From Paenibacillus sp. J31TS4 (GTDB lineage: Bacteria; Bacillota; Bacilli; Paenibacillales; NBRC-103111): a stretch of 64,000 nucleotides of DNA. A program made the position numbers and the translations under genes. Of this stretch, positions 1 to 8,373 are shown piece by piece. The stretch covers positions 62,001 to 126,000 of the forward strand of contig NZ_BOSI01000004.1 of the NCBI RefSeq assembly GCF_018403265.1. The letters run 5' to 3'. The notes under the pieces were generated by a model. It saw only the letters and a list, made by a program, of their open reading frames with translations, had not been told where the DNA came from and did no database searches. Each line of letters opens with the position of its first letter. The first letter of the stretch is position 1.

Positions 1-390
1 TTCCTCCACCGAGAGCCCGGTTACCGTCACCGGCCATGCCTGCGACAGATAGATCTCCTTGACGGACCGATCGGCGGGCAGCCCCTCGAACAGGACGGTA
101 GTCTCTCCAGCGGGCAGGACGACCGTAACGAACGTCTCTCCCGCCACGCAGTCGAACAGTCTCTGTTCACCGTGCGGCTCTACCTTCAGCTCGATCCGGG
201 TGCTGACAGTCCGAAAACGCAAACGGACCCCGGCCGGCACCTCCGCCTTGCCGCTGATGCCATTCGGCGGAAAGAGCGGCAGCTCGCGATACGGGATCCG
301 CCATGGCTTGTATCCGTTTGCAGACGGCTCAAGCGAAATCGCTCCATGAAACAGTTCTGGGTGTATGGCTACTTCACGCAATTCTGCCAT
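1..390 (-). CDS. SGNH/GDSL hydrolase, N-terminal part (runs off the window)
   Basis: The reading frame starts with ATG at 388-390, preceded on the minus strand by GGAAAGGAGTGG, and stays open to the window edge, so only about 130 N-terminal residues are seen. The visible part is a beta-rich domain with KPWRIPYRELPLFP near residue 28 and EIYLSQAWPVTVTGL near residue 112. This resembles the N-terminal beta-sandwich that precedes the catalytic domain in SsfX3-type SGNH esterases. The GDSL motif itself lies outside the window, so the enzyme call rests on the accessory domain only. It follows the ABC permease gene by 142 bases on the same strand with no clear terminator between, so it may be cotranscribed with the importer. 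The substrate is unknown; carbohydrate ester or lipid is possible. Confidence 0.6.
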   Translation of the reverse strand, partial: MAELREVAIHPELFHGAISLEPSANGYKPWRIPYRELPLFPPNGISGKAEVPAGVRLRFRTVSTRIELKVEPHGEQRLFDCVAGETFVTVVLPAGETTVLFEGLPADRSVKEIYLSQAWPVTVTGLSVEE

Positions 391-532
391 AGCAGCTTCC
401 CACTCCTTTCCGGTTGCCCGGATAGCGCTGGTTCCCCTCCTGCCGGCTGCCCGCCCGCCCGGCGAGCCGCCTGCTGGACGGCATCCGGGGAGCAGGCGCT
501 CCGACGGTAGAGGAGCCGGACGCCATGCTTTC

Positions 533-1366
533 TTACTTAAAGGTCGAGTTCGCCATTGCAGCGACAATGTACTTCTGAGCGAAAATAAACAGGATAACGA
601 TCGGCAGGATAACGAACACGCTGCCCGCCATGATCAGGTTGTACGACATCGATTCGTTGCCCGCGAAGGAATCCTTCATCATCGCGATCCCCGTCGTCAG
701 GACGCGCATCTTGTTGCTGTTCGTCATGATGAGCGGCCAGAAGTAGGAGTTCCAGCTTCCGATGAACTTCAGGATGATGACCGTCACGACGGTCGGACGG
801 GCAATTGGCACAAGCAGCTTGTAAATGATATGGAAGCGGCCGGCGCCGTCCACTTTGGCGGCTTCGATGACGTCGTTGTTGATCGACTTGAATGCCTGCC
901 TCAGGAGGAAGATGCCATAGGCCGAAGCGCCGTGCGGAACAATCAGCGCCAGGAACGTGTTCAGCCAGCCAAGCTTAGACATCATGATGTAAACCGGCAC
1001 GAAGACGACCTGCTCCGGAACGATCAGCGCAGCCAGCACGAGCAGGAACAACTTCTCGCGGCCGGCGAAGGCGCCCTTGGCGAACGCATACGCGGCCAGC
1101 AGACCGATGTTCAACTGCAGGAAGACGATACCTACAGTCTGGATGAGCGTGTTGGTGAAGAACCGCCCGAACGGGGCGGCTTTGAACGCCGCTTTATAGT
1201 TGTCCAAGTTGAAGGCTTCGGGCCAGAACGTCGGAACGGCCGAACGCAGCTCCACCGAAGTCTTGAACGAGGTGATGAGCAGCCAGTAAAGCGGGAAAAA
1301 CATGATTAGCGTAACGATAAGAGCGACCAACAGCCGGAAGGTGCTTCCAACTCTATTTGCAGTCAT
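533..1366 (-). CDS. carbohydrate/glycerol-phosphate ABC transporter permease (MalG/UgpE type)
   Basis: This is a 277-residue inner-membrane permease of the MalG/UgpE group with about six transmembrane helices. The EAA loop that docks the ATPase is visible as EAAKVDGAGRFHIIYKLLVP near residues 185-204. The C-terminal stretch (MKDSFAGNESMSYNLIMAGS) resembles UgpE. The gene starts 13 bases after the stop of the other permease gene, so the two are almost certainly in one operon (binding protein, permease, permease). No ATPase gene lies in the visible cluster, as is usual for Firmicute sugar importers that share an MsmX-like ATPase. Glycerol-3-phosphate or glycerophosphodiester is the suggested substrate because the binding protein looks like UgpB; a sugar cannot be excluded. 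Confidence 0.88.
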   Translation of the reverse strand: MTANRVGSTFRLLVALIVTLIMFFPLYWLLITSFKTSVELRSAVPTFWPEAFNLDNYKAAFKAAPFGRFFTNTLIQTVGIVFLQLNIGLLAAYAFAKGAFAGREKLFLLVLAALIVPEQVVFVPVYIMMSKLGWLNTFLALIVPHGASAYGIFLLRQAFKSINNDVIEAAKVDGAGRFHIIYKLLVPIARPTVVTVIILKFIGSWNSYFWPLIMTNSNKMRVLTTGIAMMKDSFAGNESMSYNLIMAGSVFVILPIVILFIFAQKYIVAAMANSTFK

Positions 1367-1379
1367 GTGTTATCGGCAC

Positions 1380-2318
1380 CTACCCTTCGTAATGGACTTT
1401 CTTCTTGGAGACGGCAAACTGCAGAGCCGTGAATGCCATGATGATCAGGAAGAAGATCACGACAAGCGCGGAGGAACGTCCGGCACGGAACTCTTCGAAT
1501 GCCATCTGGTAGATCCACATGACCATCACCTTGGTCGATTCAAGCGGACCGCCGCCGGTCATGATATCGACAGACTGGAACACCTGCATCGAGGAGATGA
1601 AGGACGTGACGACCAGGAACAGCGTCGTCGGGGAAAGCAGCGGCACGGTAATGTGCCAGAACTGATGAAACTTGTTGGCGCCGTCGAGACTCGAAGCCTC
1701 GTAATAGTCGAGCGGGATGGAACGCAGGCCGCCGATGAAGATGATCATCGTAAAGCCGACGCTTTTCCACACGGAAACCATGATGAGGCTGAAGAGCGCC
1801 GTCTTCGGATCGTTCAGCCACTGCACGGGGTTGATGCCCAGCGTGCCGAGGAAGCTGTTAAGCACCCCGTATTTCGGGTTCAAAATCCAGATGAAGACGA
1901 TCGAGGCGATAACCATCGAGATGTAGTAAGGCATGAAGACGAACAGCCGCATCACGCCGTACGCTTTGGACTGCTTGTTGAACAGCAGCGCGAGCAGCAG
2001 GCCGAGGACAAGCGTTACGATAACGTCGATGATCGTATAAAGGAACGTGACTTTCAGAACGTGATAAAACCGGTCGTCTGTCAAAATCCGCGTATAGTTG
2101 TCAAACCCTACGAATTTCTTGATCGGCTTGATCAAGTTCCAGTCGGTGAAGCTGAGATAGAACGAATTGACAAGCGGGTAGTATGTGAATAGCAGCAGGA
2201 ATAAAATGGCCGGGAGGGCCAAAGAGAAATCCTTCAGCCCCTCGATCCGACCGTAATGGAAGAACGGTTTTTTCTTAGGCGACGCTTTGGGCGCCGCCGT
2301 GTTTGGTTGCGAGCTCAT
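1380..2318 (-). CDS. carbohydrate/glycerol-phosphate ABC transporter permease (MalF/UgpA type)
   Basis: This 312-residue membrane permease is the partner of the downstream MalG-type protein. A Lys-rich cytoplasmic N-terminus (KASPKKKPFFHYG) leads into the first membrane segment, and the EAA loop reads YEASSLDGANKFHQFWHITV. I prefer the ATG at 2316-2318, five bases after GGGGGAG, over the GTG six bases upstream, which would abut the ribosome binding site. The gene begins 13 bases after the stop of the binding-protein gene, so the order is binding protein, MalF type, MalG type. It is typical in length for UgpA/MalF-like permeases of Firmicutes. Confidence 0.88.
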   Translation of the reverse strand: MSSQPNTAAPKASPKKKPFFHYGRIEGLKDFSLALPAILFLLLFTYYPLVNSFYLSFTDWNLIKPIKKFVGFDNYTRILTDDRFYHVLKVTFLYTIIDVIVTLVLGLLLALLFNKQSKAYGVMRLFVFMPYYISMVIASIVFIWILNPKYGVLNSFLGTLGINPVQWLNDPKTALFSLIMVSVWKSVGFTMIIFIGGLRSIPLDYYEASSLDGANKFHQFWHITVPLLSPTTLFLVVTSFISSMQVFQSVDIMTGGGPLESTKVMVMWIYQMAFEEFRAGRSSALVVIFFLIIMAFTALQFAVSKKKVHYEG

Positions 2319-2331
2319 GTTCACTCCCCCA

Positions 2332-3630
2332 TTAGTAGTCTTTCAGCACGTCGTTCATCTTCTTGGCGGCTTCTTTGAACAGAGGCTCTACTTCGCCGTT
2401 CTCAAGCACGATCTTGCCAAGCGCTTCCTTGTAGAAGGCGCTGAATTCCGGATAGCCCGGATGCTGCTCACGCGGCTGAACGTTGTCGAAGTTGTCGAAC
2501 ACTGCTTTGTACTGCGGATACTTGCCGAAGTAGGTTTTGCCTTCCTCGGAGTCGATCGCCGATTTGCGAGTCGGCAGGTAACCGGTGTACTCGGCCCACT
2601 TCACGTTATGCTCGGTAGATGTCATGAACTCGATGAACTTCCAAGCGGCTTCCTTCTGGTTCTGCGGAGCGAGATCCATAACCGCGATGCCGGCGCCGCC
2701 GATCTGCGATGTACGGGTCTTGTCGCCCGGCAGGAACGATACGCCGATTTCGAACTTGGCGTTCTCGAGATACATTTTGATCAGAGCGGACGTATGCTGG
2801 ATCATGCCGATCTTGCCGTCATAGAACATTTGACGCATGACGTCGGAAGCGCCTTTGCCGTAGCCGATATGCATGTAGCCGGCGTCCTTCCACTCTTTGA
2901 ACTTCTTCATGAACTTCATGCTGTCCGGCTGGTCGATCGTCGCGGTTTTCTTGTCGGCCGACAGGATGGAGCCTCCGCCGTTGACGACCCACGGATCGTA
3001 GTACCAAGTGTCCCAGCCCGGAACGGAAAGTGCGTAGCGGGTTGTTTCATTGCCGTTTTTCTGGGTAAGTTTCTTAGCGAACTCATCGATCTCCGCCCAA
3101 GTTTGCGGCGGCTTCACGCCTTCCTTGTCGAACATCGTCTTGTTGTAGACGAATACGCTGGTGCTGACGATAAGCGGCAGGCCGTACTGCTTGTCGTTGT
3201 AGGCGTATGCCTTCAGCATCCCCTTGGAGAAGTCGTTCGTGTCAACCTTGTCGCGCTTGATGTACGGGCCGAGGTCCATGAACACGCCGCTGTCCGCGAA
3301 GTTCGGCAGAGCGGATACTTCAACGTTGGCAACAGCCGGCACTTCCTTCGCCGCTTGCGCCGCGAGCAGTTTCTTCTGCAGGTCGGTGTAGGCGCCCTGG
3401 AAGACAGGCTCTACGGTAATCCACGGATATTTCTTGTTGAATTCCTTGATCATGTAATCGAGGCCGGCGAGCTGAGCGTCAGCATGCGAGTGCCAGTACT
3501 GGATCGTAACGGGCGTTTTGTCCTCCGGAGCGGGTGGTGCTGCTTCTCCATCGCTGGACCCGCCTCCGCAACCGCTTACAACGGATACAGCCAATGCACC
3601 TGCTAGAGCTGGCTTCCAAAGTTTTTTCAT
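2332..3630 (-). CDS. extracellular solute-binding lipoprotein, UgpB-like
   Basis: This 432-residue lipoprotein has a Lys-containing signal peptide and the lipobox VSGC, followed by a Gly/Ser linker, so it should be anchored on the outer face of the membrane. It captures substrate for the two permeases encoded downstream. Several stretches resemble E. coli UgpB: the opening IQYWHSHA, the central FYDGKIGMIQHTSALIKMY, IGGAGIAVM and EYTGYLPTRKSA. This suggests glycerol-3-phosphate or a glycerophosphodiester such as glycerophosphocholine, but related sugar-binding proteins share the fold. The ATG at 3628-3630 was chosen because GAGGAGGAAG lies 7 bases upstream; an in-frame upstream start has no such site. 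A long leader of about 315 nt with a terminator-like element precedes it. Confidence 0.85.
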   Translation of the reverse strand: MKKLWKPALAGALAVSVVSGCGGGSSDGEAAPPAPEDKTPVTIQYWHSHADAQLAGLDYMIKEFNKKYPWITVEPVFQGAYTDLQKKLLAAQAAKEVPAVANVEVSALPNFADSGVFMDLGPYIKRDKVDTNDFSKGMLKAYAYNDKQYGLPLIVSTSVFVYNKTMFDKEGVKPPQTWAEIDEFAKKLTQKNGNETTRYALSVPGWDTWYYDPWVVNGGGSILSADKKTATIDQPDSMKFMKKFKEWKDAGYMHIGYGKGASDVMRQMFYDGKIGMIQHTSALIKMYLENAKFEIGVSFLPGDKTRTSQIGGAGIAVMDLAPQNQKEAAWKFIEFMTSTEHNVKWAEYTGYLPTRKSAIDSEEGKTYFGKYPQYKAVFDNFDNVQPREQHPGYPEFSAFYKEALGKIVLENGEVEPLFKEAAKKMNDVLKDY

Positions 3631-3774
3631 CTTGAACTTCCTCCTCATGATCTCGTTCTAGGTCTCTCACTTCTGTACTTCTGCCGCGATCGTCCTCCTG
3701 GCGGAGTCTTTCGTCCCATGAACCTGGCCGCTGTGTCTCTCGCGCCCCCCTTGCGTAAGGCGGTTATCTACGGA

Positions 3775-3863
3775 GGAGACGACAAAAAACCCGCGGACAA
3801 CTAAGACACCTTCGCTACCATAGCGAAAAAGCGCTTGCTGTCCCGGGTTTTCTCATCGTCTCC
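3775..3863 (-). promoter_or_regulatory. conserved leader element with terminator, copy 1 (before the UgpB-like gene)
   Basis: Read on the minus strand, the element starts with GGAGACGATGAGAAAACC. A strong inner hairpin (CCCGGGACA against TGTCCGCGGG) is followed by six T residues, and the last bases GTCGTCTCC can also pair with the first GGAGACGA(T). It lies between a sigma-A promoter and the UgpB-like gene, so it would stop transcription before the operon unless opened. The same box occurs at 4856-4935 and 23996-24080. The mechanism is inferred. Confidence 0.75.
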
Positions 3864-3952
3864 ACCCGCGGCTATTCATTTTCATGAAAGGAACAGGCCG
3901 GAGCCCGTTCTCCTCGAAAGCGTTATCGTGTTCAGTCGTACTTACACCTAAT

Positions 3953-3982
3953 GTTATAACAGTGCCGATGGTTACACGTCAA
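3953..3982 (-). promoter_or_regulatory. sigma-A promoter of the UgpB-like operon
   Basis: On the minus strand TTGACG (3977-3982) and TATAAC (3953-3958) are separated by 18 bases. The predicted start is near 3946, about 315 bases before the coding start, leaving room for the leader element. Confidence 0.7.
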
Positions 3983-3991
3983 GTAAATTTT

Positions 3992-4777
3992 TTAGGCGTC
4001 TAGGTCTCGCGAGAGAAATTTGGGCAGCTTCATCTCGGCTGCGGGCAGCGATCCCGAATCGAGAGAGACGACGTTCGGATGCTGGCCGACCTCCTCGATG
4101 GCATGAATCAAGTCCTCCGGTTTGGGGGTCTTAAGCACTAGGCGAATTGACATGACGGCATCCTCCCCGTCCGCCATCTCCGTGTCGGTTTCGTGCTCGA
4201 GATGGACGTTCTTGATCTGGATGCCGCGCTTGGACAGAGAGGCCGTCACCGCTGTCAGCGTCCCCGGGCGGTCAAGCACCTTGACAATTAGATCGTGGTT
4301 GCGCCTGTGGCGCAGCAGATGCTTCTCCCACTTGTTCAAGAAGAACAAGCTGACGAGCACGAGGCCGGTCACCAGAATGGCGCCGTAATAGAAGCCGGCT
4401 CCGACCGACAGACCGATGGCCGCGACCACCCAGATGGAGGCCGCCGTCGTAAGCCCCGAAACGGTCGGCCCCGTCCGCAGAATCGCCCCCGCACCGAGGA
4501 ACCCGATACCGCTGATCACCTGGGCGGCGAGACGCGCCGGGTCCATCCGCACGTTGGGCTCCATCGCGAATTCCCCAAAGCCGTAGATGGACAGCAGCAT
4601 GATGGCAGCCGAGCCAACGCAGACGAGAATATGCGTCCGGAACCCTGCCGCGTGGTTGCTCCATTCCCTCTCGATTCCGATCAGTCCGCCGAGCACCAGC
4701 GCCAGGATGATGCGAAGCGTCAAATCCAAGTGGCTGATCTGCCAGACCTCCGGATGGATTTCTCCTGTAATCGGCAT
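3992..4777 (-). CDS. MgtC/SapB family membrane protein
   Basis: This 261-residue protein has the MgtC/SapB membrane domain over about residues 15-150, with GGLIGIEREWSNHAAGFRTH and GIGFLGAGAIL as family hallmarks. It ends in a soluble domain of about 100 residues, ACT-like in pattern (VLDRPGTLTAVTASLSKRGI). MgtC proteins act in the cytoplasmic membrane; in pathogens they affect ATP synthase and growth at low magnesium, while the role in soil Firmicutes is unclear. I chose ATG 4775-4777 because GGGAGGAA sits 9 bases upstream; an ATG 27 bases further up lacks a site. The gene has its own promoter and a copy of the conserved leader element, so it is probably a separate unit controlled with the importer and the GDPD. 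Confidence 0.88.
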   Translation of the reverse strand: MPITGEIHPEVWQISHLDLTLRIILALVLGGLIGIEREWSNHAAGFRTHILVCVGSAAIMLLSIYGFGEFAMEPNVRMDPARLAAQVISGIGFLGAGAILRTGPTVSGLTTAASIWVVAAIGLSVGAGFYYGAILVTGLVLVSLFFLNKWEKHLLRHRRNHDLIVKVLDRPGTLTAVTASLSKRGIQIKNVHLEHETDTEMADGEDAVMSIRLVLKTPKPEDLIHAIEEVGQHPNVVSLDSGSLPAAEMKLPKFLSRDLDA

Positions 4778-4855
4778 AACTAAGTCTTCCTCCCTCTTAC
4801 CCATTTATTTCCACAGAAGTTGCTTTATGGATGAACGCCGTTTTTTTGGGTACGC

Positions 4856-4935
4856 AAAAAGACGATGAAAGTCCCAGCACAGTCCACCCCCTGGAAACCA
4901 GAAGGAAGCAGGCTTACGGGTTCTCTCATCGTCTC
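4856..4935 (-). promoter_or_regulatory. conserved leader element with terminator, copy 2 (before mgtC)
   Basis: On the minus strand the element begins GAGACGATGAGAGAACCC. Its first bases GACGATGA pair perfectly with TCATCGTC near the 3' end, directly followed by five T residues, so the closing helix itself is the terminator stem. About 55 bases lie between the arms. It sits between the mgtC promoter and the mgtC ribosome binding site. Confidence 0.75.
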
Positions 4936-4970
4936 TTTCCCCAAGCAGCGTCTTTGGATTATTGTATTCC

Positions 4971-4999
4971 ATTATGTGGAGGTCCACGCCGGTTGTCAA
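4971..4999 (-). promoter_or_regulatory. sigma-A promoter of mgtC
   Basis: On the minus strand TTGACA (4994-4999) and CATAAT (4971-4976) are separated by exactly 17 bases. The predicted start near 4964 gives a leader of about 190 nt that contains the conserved terminator element. Confidence 0.75.
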
Positions 5000-5027
5000 G
5001 TTTTATTTCATCGCCTCCAACTATCCA

Positions 5028-6233
5028 TCAAATTTGTCCTGTTCCCGTTGGTGCGGCGGGCAATTGGGCGCGGACGCTCCGGCTTTGCAGGTAAGGTACC
5101 ACGACAAGGCTTGTCAGGGCGAGACCTGTGAGCGCGATGAAGGCGGCTCCCGCAAATTCCTCGACCGACAGCACGAATAGCAGCATGAGACAGCGCGTCA
5201 GACAGATCGCACACTCCCGCCAGACGAGCATCCGCGACTGCTGGACGGCGGACAGCTCGCTGATGAGGCGGAACTGCTGCCCGTTCCACGACGTGCTGAA
5301 GTAGAACAGCCCCATCGTCGTCAGCACGTTGGAGGCGATCAAGAGCGGCGGCATCGGCACCAGCACGAGCAGGAAGCCGAACGACAGCAGCAGAACGGAC
5401 ACGAGCAGCCAGCGCCCTTCCTTGAGCTTCAGCCTCCGGTACAGATAGAGCGCCAGCAGGGAGAACAGCGTATACATCGTGTTAAGGAGCGCGATGATCG
5501 TTTTGTCCTCGGTCACGCTAAAGGTAAACAGGAGCGCGAACAGATTCTGAAACTGCAGGAAAAAGCCCGCGGCCATGCAGGAAAGCAGCAGCCACCGCGA
5601 CTGCCGGGTGACGAAGACGTTGGAGTAGCGCATCTGCCGGTGCCACGGCTCCGGACCCGCCAGCTCTTCCCGCAGCGACGTGCGCGGCAGCGAAGCCGCC
5701 ATCGTCAGCATGACCGCCACGAAGACGAGCATCAGGGCGAACGAGCCGCCGTAGCCGAACCAGCGGATCACTTGCGCCGACAGCAGCGGAACCGACATGT
5801 TGATGATCTGCGAGACGGTGGTCGACGCGGCAAAAAAGCTGCCGATATCGCGTCCCCTGCCGGACAGCGTCACCATCATGTTCTGCGCGCAGGAGAAAAA
5901 GCCCCACATCATCCCGACCGGCATGCCAATAACGGCGATCCATAGCAGCCGGCTCTCCAGCTGGAGGAAGGACAGCAGCAGAAAGGCCGTTCCCCCGCAT
6001 GCGGCCGAGAGGCAGAAGAGCAGCCGGACCGACCGGTTAAGCAAAAGCCGTCCCCCGGCGGCAAAGGAGACGGCCCAGAAGAGAAAGAGAACCAAATTGA
6101 ACCAGGAAACGTCCCCGATTCGATGGCCTTTTTCCCAAATATACAAATTGACGAAAATCCCGATGTAATTAAAGATGACGAACGATGACGCGTTCATGAG
6201 CAACAGCCTGCGCAGTTCTTTGGGCAGCCCCAC
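5028..6233 (-). CDS. MFS-type membrane transporter, unknown substrate
   Basis: A hydrophobic protein of about 401 residues with roughly 12 membrane segments, in the size range of major facilitator proteins. The opening part (LLLMNASSFVIFNYIGIFVN) resembles Firmicute MFS proteins of unknown substrate, and no diagnostic substrate motif was seen. I prefer the GTG at 6231-6233, which follows GAAAGAAGGAAA with good spacing; the longest frame begins at a GTG (6311) without a ribosome binding site. It lies about 100 bases after the GT39-type glycosyltransferase gene on the same strand and could be cotranscribed. Its stop is only 28 bases from the mgtC -35 box. Confidence 0.7.
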   Translation of the reverse strand: MGLPKELRRLLLMNASSFVIFNYIGIFVNLYIWEKGHRIGDVSWFNLVLFLFWAVSFAAGGRLLLNRSVRLLFCLSAACGGTAFLLLSFLQLESRLLWIAVIGMPVGMMWGFFSCAQNMMVTLSGRGRDIGSFFAASTTVSQIINMSVPLLSAQVIRWFGYGGSFALMLVFVAVMLTMAASLPRTSLREELAGPEPWHRQMRYSNVFVTRQSRWLLLSCMAAGFFLQFQNLFALLFTFSVTEDKTIIALLNTMYTLFSLLALYLYRRLKLKEGRWLLVSVLLLSFGFLLVLVPMPPLLIASNVLTTMGLFYFSTSWNGQQFRLISELSAVQQSRMLVWRECAICLTRCLMLLFVLSVEEFAGAAFIALTGLALTSLVVVPYLQSRSVRAQLPAAPTGTGQI

Positions 6234-6335
6234 GGTCCGGTTTCCTTCTTTCCCCCTGTAGTCCCCTTCAAAGTAGCATGATCCACTACCGGGCACCAGC
6301 GGCGATTTCACCGGATTTGACGCCCTGGACGCCTA

Positions 6336-7628
6336 TTAGGCATCCAAGGAAGCTGCTTGCTCCTCGCCCTGCTGTTTCTTGCGGTTTCTCTGCTGTTTGC
6401 GACGGAGCAGCTCCGCCCCTGCGTACAGAGCCAGAAGCGGCAGGAGCGGGACCGAATAACGCGAATGCGCCAGGTAGACCATGTGCAGAAGACTCATGTA
6501 CCCAAGCAGCGTAAGGACGGCCACTGTGCCGCTCTCACGGCGCCGTCGCCACAGACCGGCCGCCCCCAGCGCGAGCAGAACATAATGATAGAGAACCGCG
6601 ACAGGAAGCGGCACGCCCGGAAGCTTCATCCAGTAGAAAACGTCCCCCCAGAAAAGCAGGAACTTGCCGACCGTGTACCAGGACAGGTACAGGAAAAAGT
6701 GCTCCCGGAATCCCTCCGCGATCCGTTCCTTGGCCATCTGTGTATCGAGCTCGTCGTTCACCCACAGGTCGTCCGTCGGATGCCATGTCTTTTGCTCCTC
6801 CATGAAAAGGGCCGGCACCGTCCACGGGAACGTGCCGAGGAGGAGGGGATTGCCGCTCGACTTGGTGAGCGGGATGAAGTCGCCGCCGGATACCTGGTAG
6901 TTCCTCACCCACCACGGCGACAGGCAGAGGACGAACAAGAGCGAGGCAATGGCGCCGCAGGCGGCGAGCCGCCGCCACGGAATCCTGCGCCGGACAAGCA
7001 GCAGGAGGAAGAACAACCCTGGCCAGAGCGCGATCGTCGGCCGGACGTAAACCGCGGCGGCCCACAGCAGCCCGAACAGGACCGCGGAGCCTGCCGTCGG
7101 GCGGTCCTCCGCACGGAACGCGGCGCCGAGCAGCAGCAGGACCATAAGGAGGAACAGCGATTCGGTGAAAAGCATATTGGACATAAGCCAGAGCGGCGGG
7201 TAGAAGGCTGCCAGCACGGTCCCCCACAGAGCCGCCCGTTCGCCGACGAGCCGGCGGCCGAGCCGGTAGAGCAGATAGAGCGAGACGGTCACCAGGATGG
7301 CCTGCACGATCCGAACCGTCTGCTCGTGAAGCTCGCCGGGGCCTGTCAGCAGCATAAGCGAAGCCAGAAAGCCCGGATAGGCAGGCGTGATGAAGACCGT
7401 CGGCTTGGACGGATCGTTATAGGTGAAGCGGCCGGTCTCCAGCAGGACGCGTGCGGACTCCAGGTAGCCGCGGTCGTCCGACTGGTAATCGTAATAGGTG
7501 CCGTGCAGCAGCACGAGCAGCACCTTGAGCAGCAAGGTGCCCATCAGCACCGCCCCCAGCACGCGGCCGGGGGTCAGCGAGCGCCGGACGCCGGACAGCC
7601 GGGAAGCGGCAGGTTGTTGAGAGGCCAT
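6336..7628 (-). CDS. GT39-type (ArnT/PMT-like) membrane glycosyltransferase
   Basis: This 430-residue protein has about ten membrane helices and a first extracytoplasmic loop carrying the acidic pair SDDRGYLESARVLLETG near residue 50, as in GT-C glycosyltransferases that use polyprenyl-phosphate sugars. The loop TPAYPGFLASLM that follows is also typical of this group. It would transfer a sugar on the outer face of the membrane; acceptor and donor cannot be told. ATG 7626-7628 follows AAAGGAA at 12 bases; upstream in-frame starts are unsupported. A terminator lies upstream, so it probably starts its own unit, perhaps with the MFS gene downstream. Confidence 0.75.
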   Translation of the reverse strand: MASQQPAASRLSGVRRSLTPGRVLGAVLMGTLLLKVLLVLLHGTYYDYQSDDRGYLESARVLLETGRFTYNDPSKPTVFITPAYPGFLASLMLLTGPGELHEQTVRIVQAILVTVSLYLLYRLGRRLVGERAALWGTVLAAFYPPLWLMSNMLFTESLFLLMVLLLLGAAFRAEDRPTAGSAVLFGLLWAAAVYVRPTIALWPGLFFLLLLVRRRIPWRRLAACGAIASLLFVLCLSPWWVRNYQVSGGDFIPLTKSSGNPLLLGTFPWTVPALFMEEQKTWHPTDDLWVNDELDTQMAKERIAEGFREHFFLYLSWYTVGKFLLFWGDVFYWMKLPGVPLPVAVLYHYVLLALGAAGLWRRRRESGTVAVLTLLGYMSLLHMVYLAHSRYSVPLLPLLALYAGAELLRRKQQRNRKKQQGEEQAASLDA

Positions 7629-7695
7629 GGGTAAGCAAATTCCTTTCTGGGCAAGTCGAATATTGCCATTATACGCCACCCTTGCGGGCAAGCAC

Positions 7696-7724
7696 AAAAA
7701 AGCGCCCGCCGGCGAGCAGCGGGC
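7696..7724 (-). terminator. intrinsic terminator after the 174-aa gene
   Basis: On the minus strand the stem GCCCGC/GCGGGC is followed by GCTTTTTT. It lies about 40 bases past the stop at 7764. A second inverted repeat, with 15-base arms at 7734-7748 and 7753-7767, overlaps that stop codon. Confidence 0.75.
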
Positions 7725-7763
7725 TATGGGGAACTGACGGGCCGGGAGGCTTCTCCCGGCCTG

Positions 7764-8288
7764 TCAGTCGTCCATCCGGGCAAACGCCTGCGGCAGCCAG
7801 GCGGCCAGCGCCTCGAGCTCCTCAGTGTCGTCCTCGTCGATTTTTCCGCGGTAGCGCAGAGTGATCCGGTAACGGCCCTCATCCGGCTCCCCGTCCGCCG
7901 CCTGAGGGTTCACCTGCATCGTCTTCTCATGGAGCAGGTCCGCCTGGTCTTTCCATTGGCCGGCCAGCCAGGTGTCCAGCTCCGCCGCGTCGGCGCTTCT
8001 CGCGCCCGGCAGCTCGAAGCGGACAGTGAGCACCGCCCCCGGGTCGCTCCCCGCCAGCCGGAGCCCTCTCAGCTCTCCGGCAAAGTCGGCCAGTCCGCTC
8101 GTCAGCCGGATCTCCGCCGTGCAGTTGCCGGACGGCGGGCGCAGCCGCATCAGGAACGTACGGGATAGCCCGGCGAGTTCCACCCGGTCCTCCCGGCCGA
8201 TAACGAGCGCCTCCCCCTGGCGATCCAGCTCGTACAGCTTCCCTTCGAGCACTACCTTCAGGTTATCGAAGATCGTCGGATCAAACAT
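7764..8288 (-). CDS. hypothetical protein, 174 aa
   Basis: I do not recognise this protein. It is 174 residues, acidic, with no signal peptide or membrane segment and a predicted mixed alpha/beta pattern; the C-terminal third alternates charged and hydrophobic residues (YRITLRYRGKIDEDDTEELE). It starts at ATG 8286-8288 after a very strong GGAGGAGGAGG site. It stands alone between terminators on both sides. Proteins of this size with an opening like FDPTIFDNLKVVLEG occur as conserved hypotheticals in Paenibacillus, which is my only family hint. Confidence 0.7.
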   Translation of the reverse strand: MFDPTIFDNLKVVLEGKLYELDRQGEALVIGREDRVELAGLSRTFLMRLRPPSGNCTAEIRLTSGLADFAGELRGLRLAGSDPGAVLTVRFELPGARSADAAELDTWLAGQWKDQADLLHEKTMQVNPQAADGEPDEGRYRITLRYRGKIDEDDTEELEALAAWLPQAFARMDD

Positions 8289-8373
8289 CTCACGGCCTCC
8301 TCCTCCATTTTTTGTTATCTGCCACTATAGCACATCCCGGGGCGGTCCGCCTCTTCTCCTCCGGAAACCAGCC

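Noticed and set aside
2287-3606. Open frame of 439 codons on the plus strand opposite the UgpB-like gene
   Set aside because: The opposite strand encodes a clear lipoprotein with signal peptide and family motifs; this frame has neither.
4856-4999. mgtC leader considered as a magnesium M-box or a T-box
   Set aside because: The conserved blocks of either class are absent, the element is too short, and the same box precedes two glycerophosphate-type genes.
5028-6311. Longer start for the MFS gene at 6311
   Set aside because: The GTG at 6311 has no ribosome binding site, while GTG 6233 follows AAGGAAA at good spacing.
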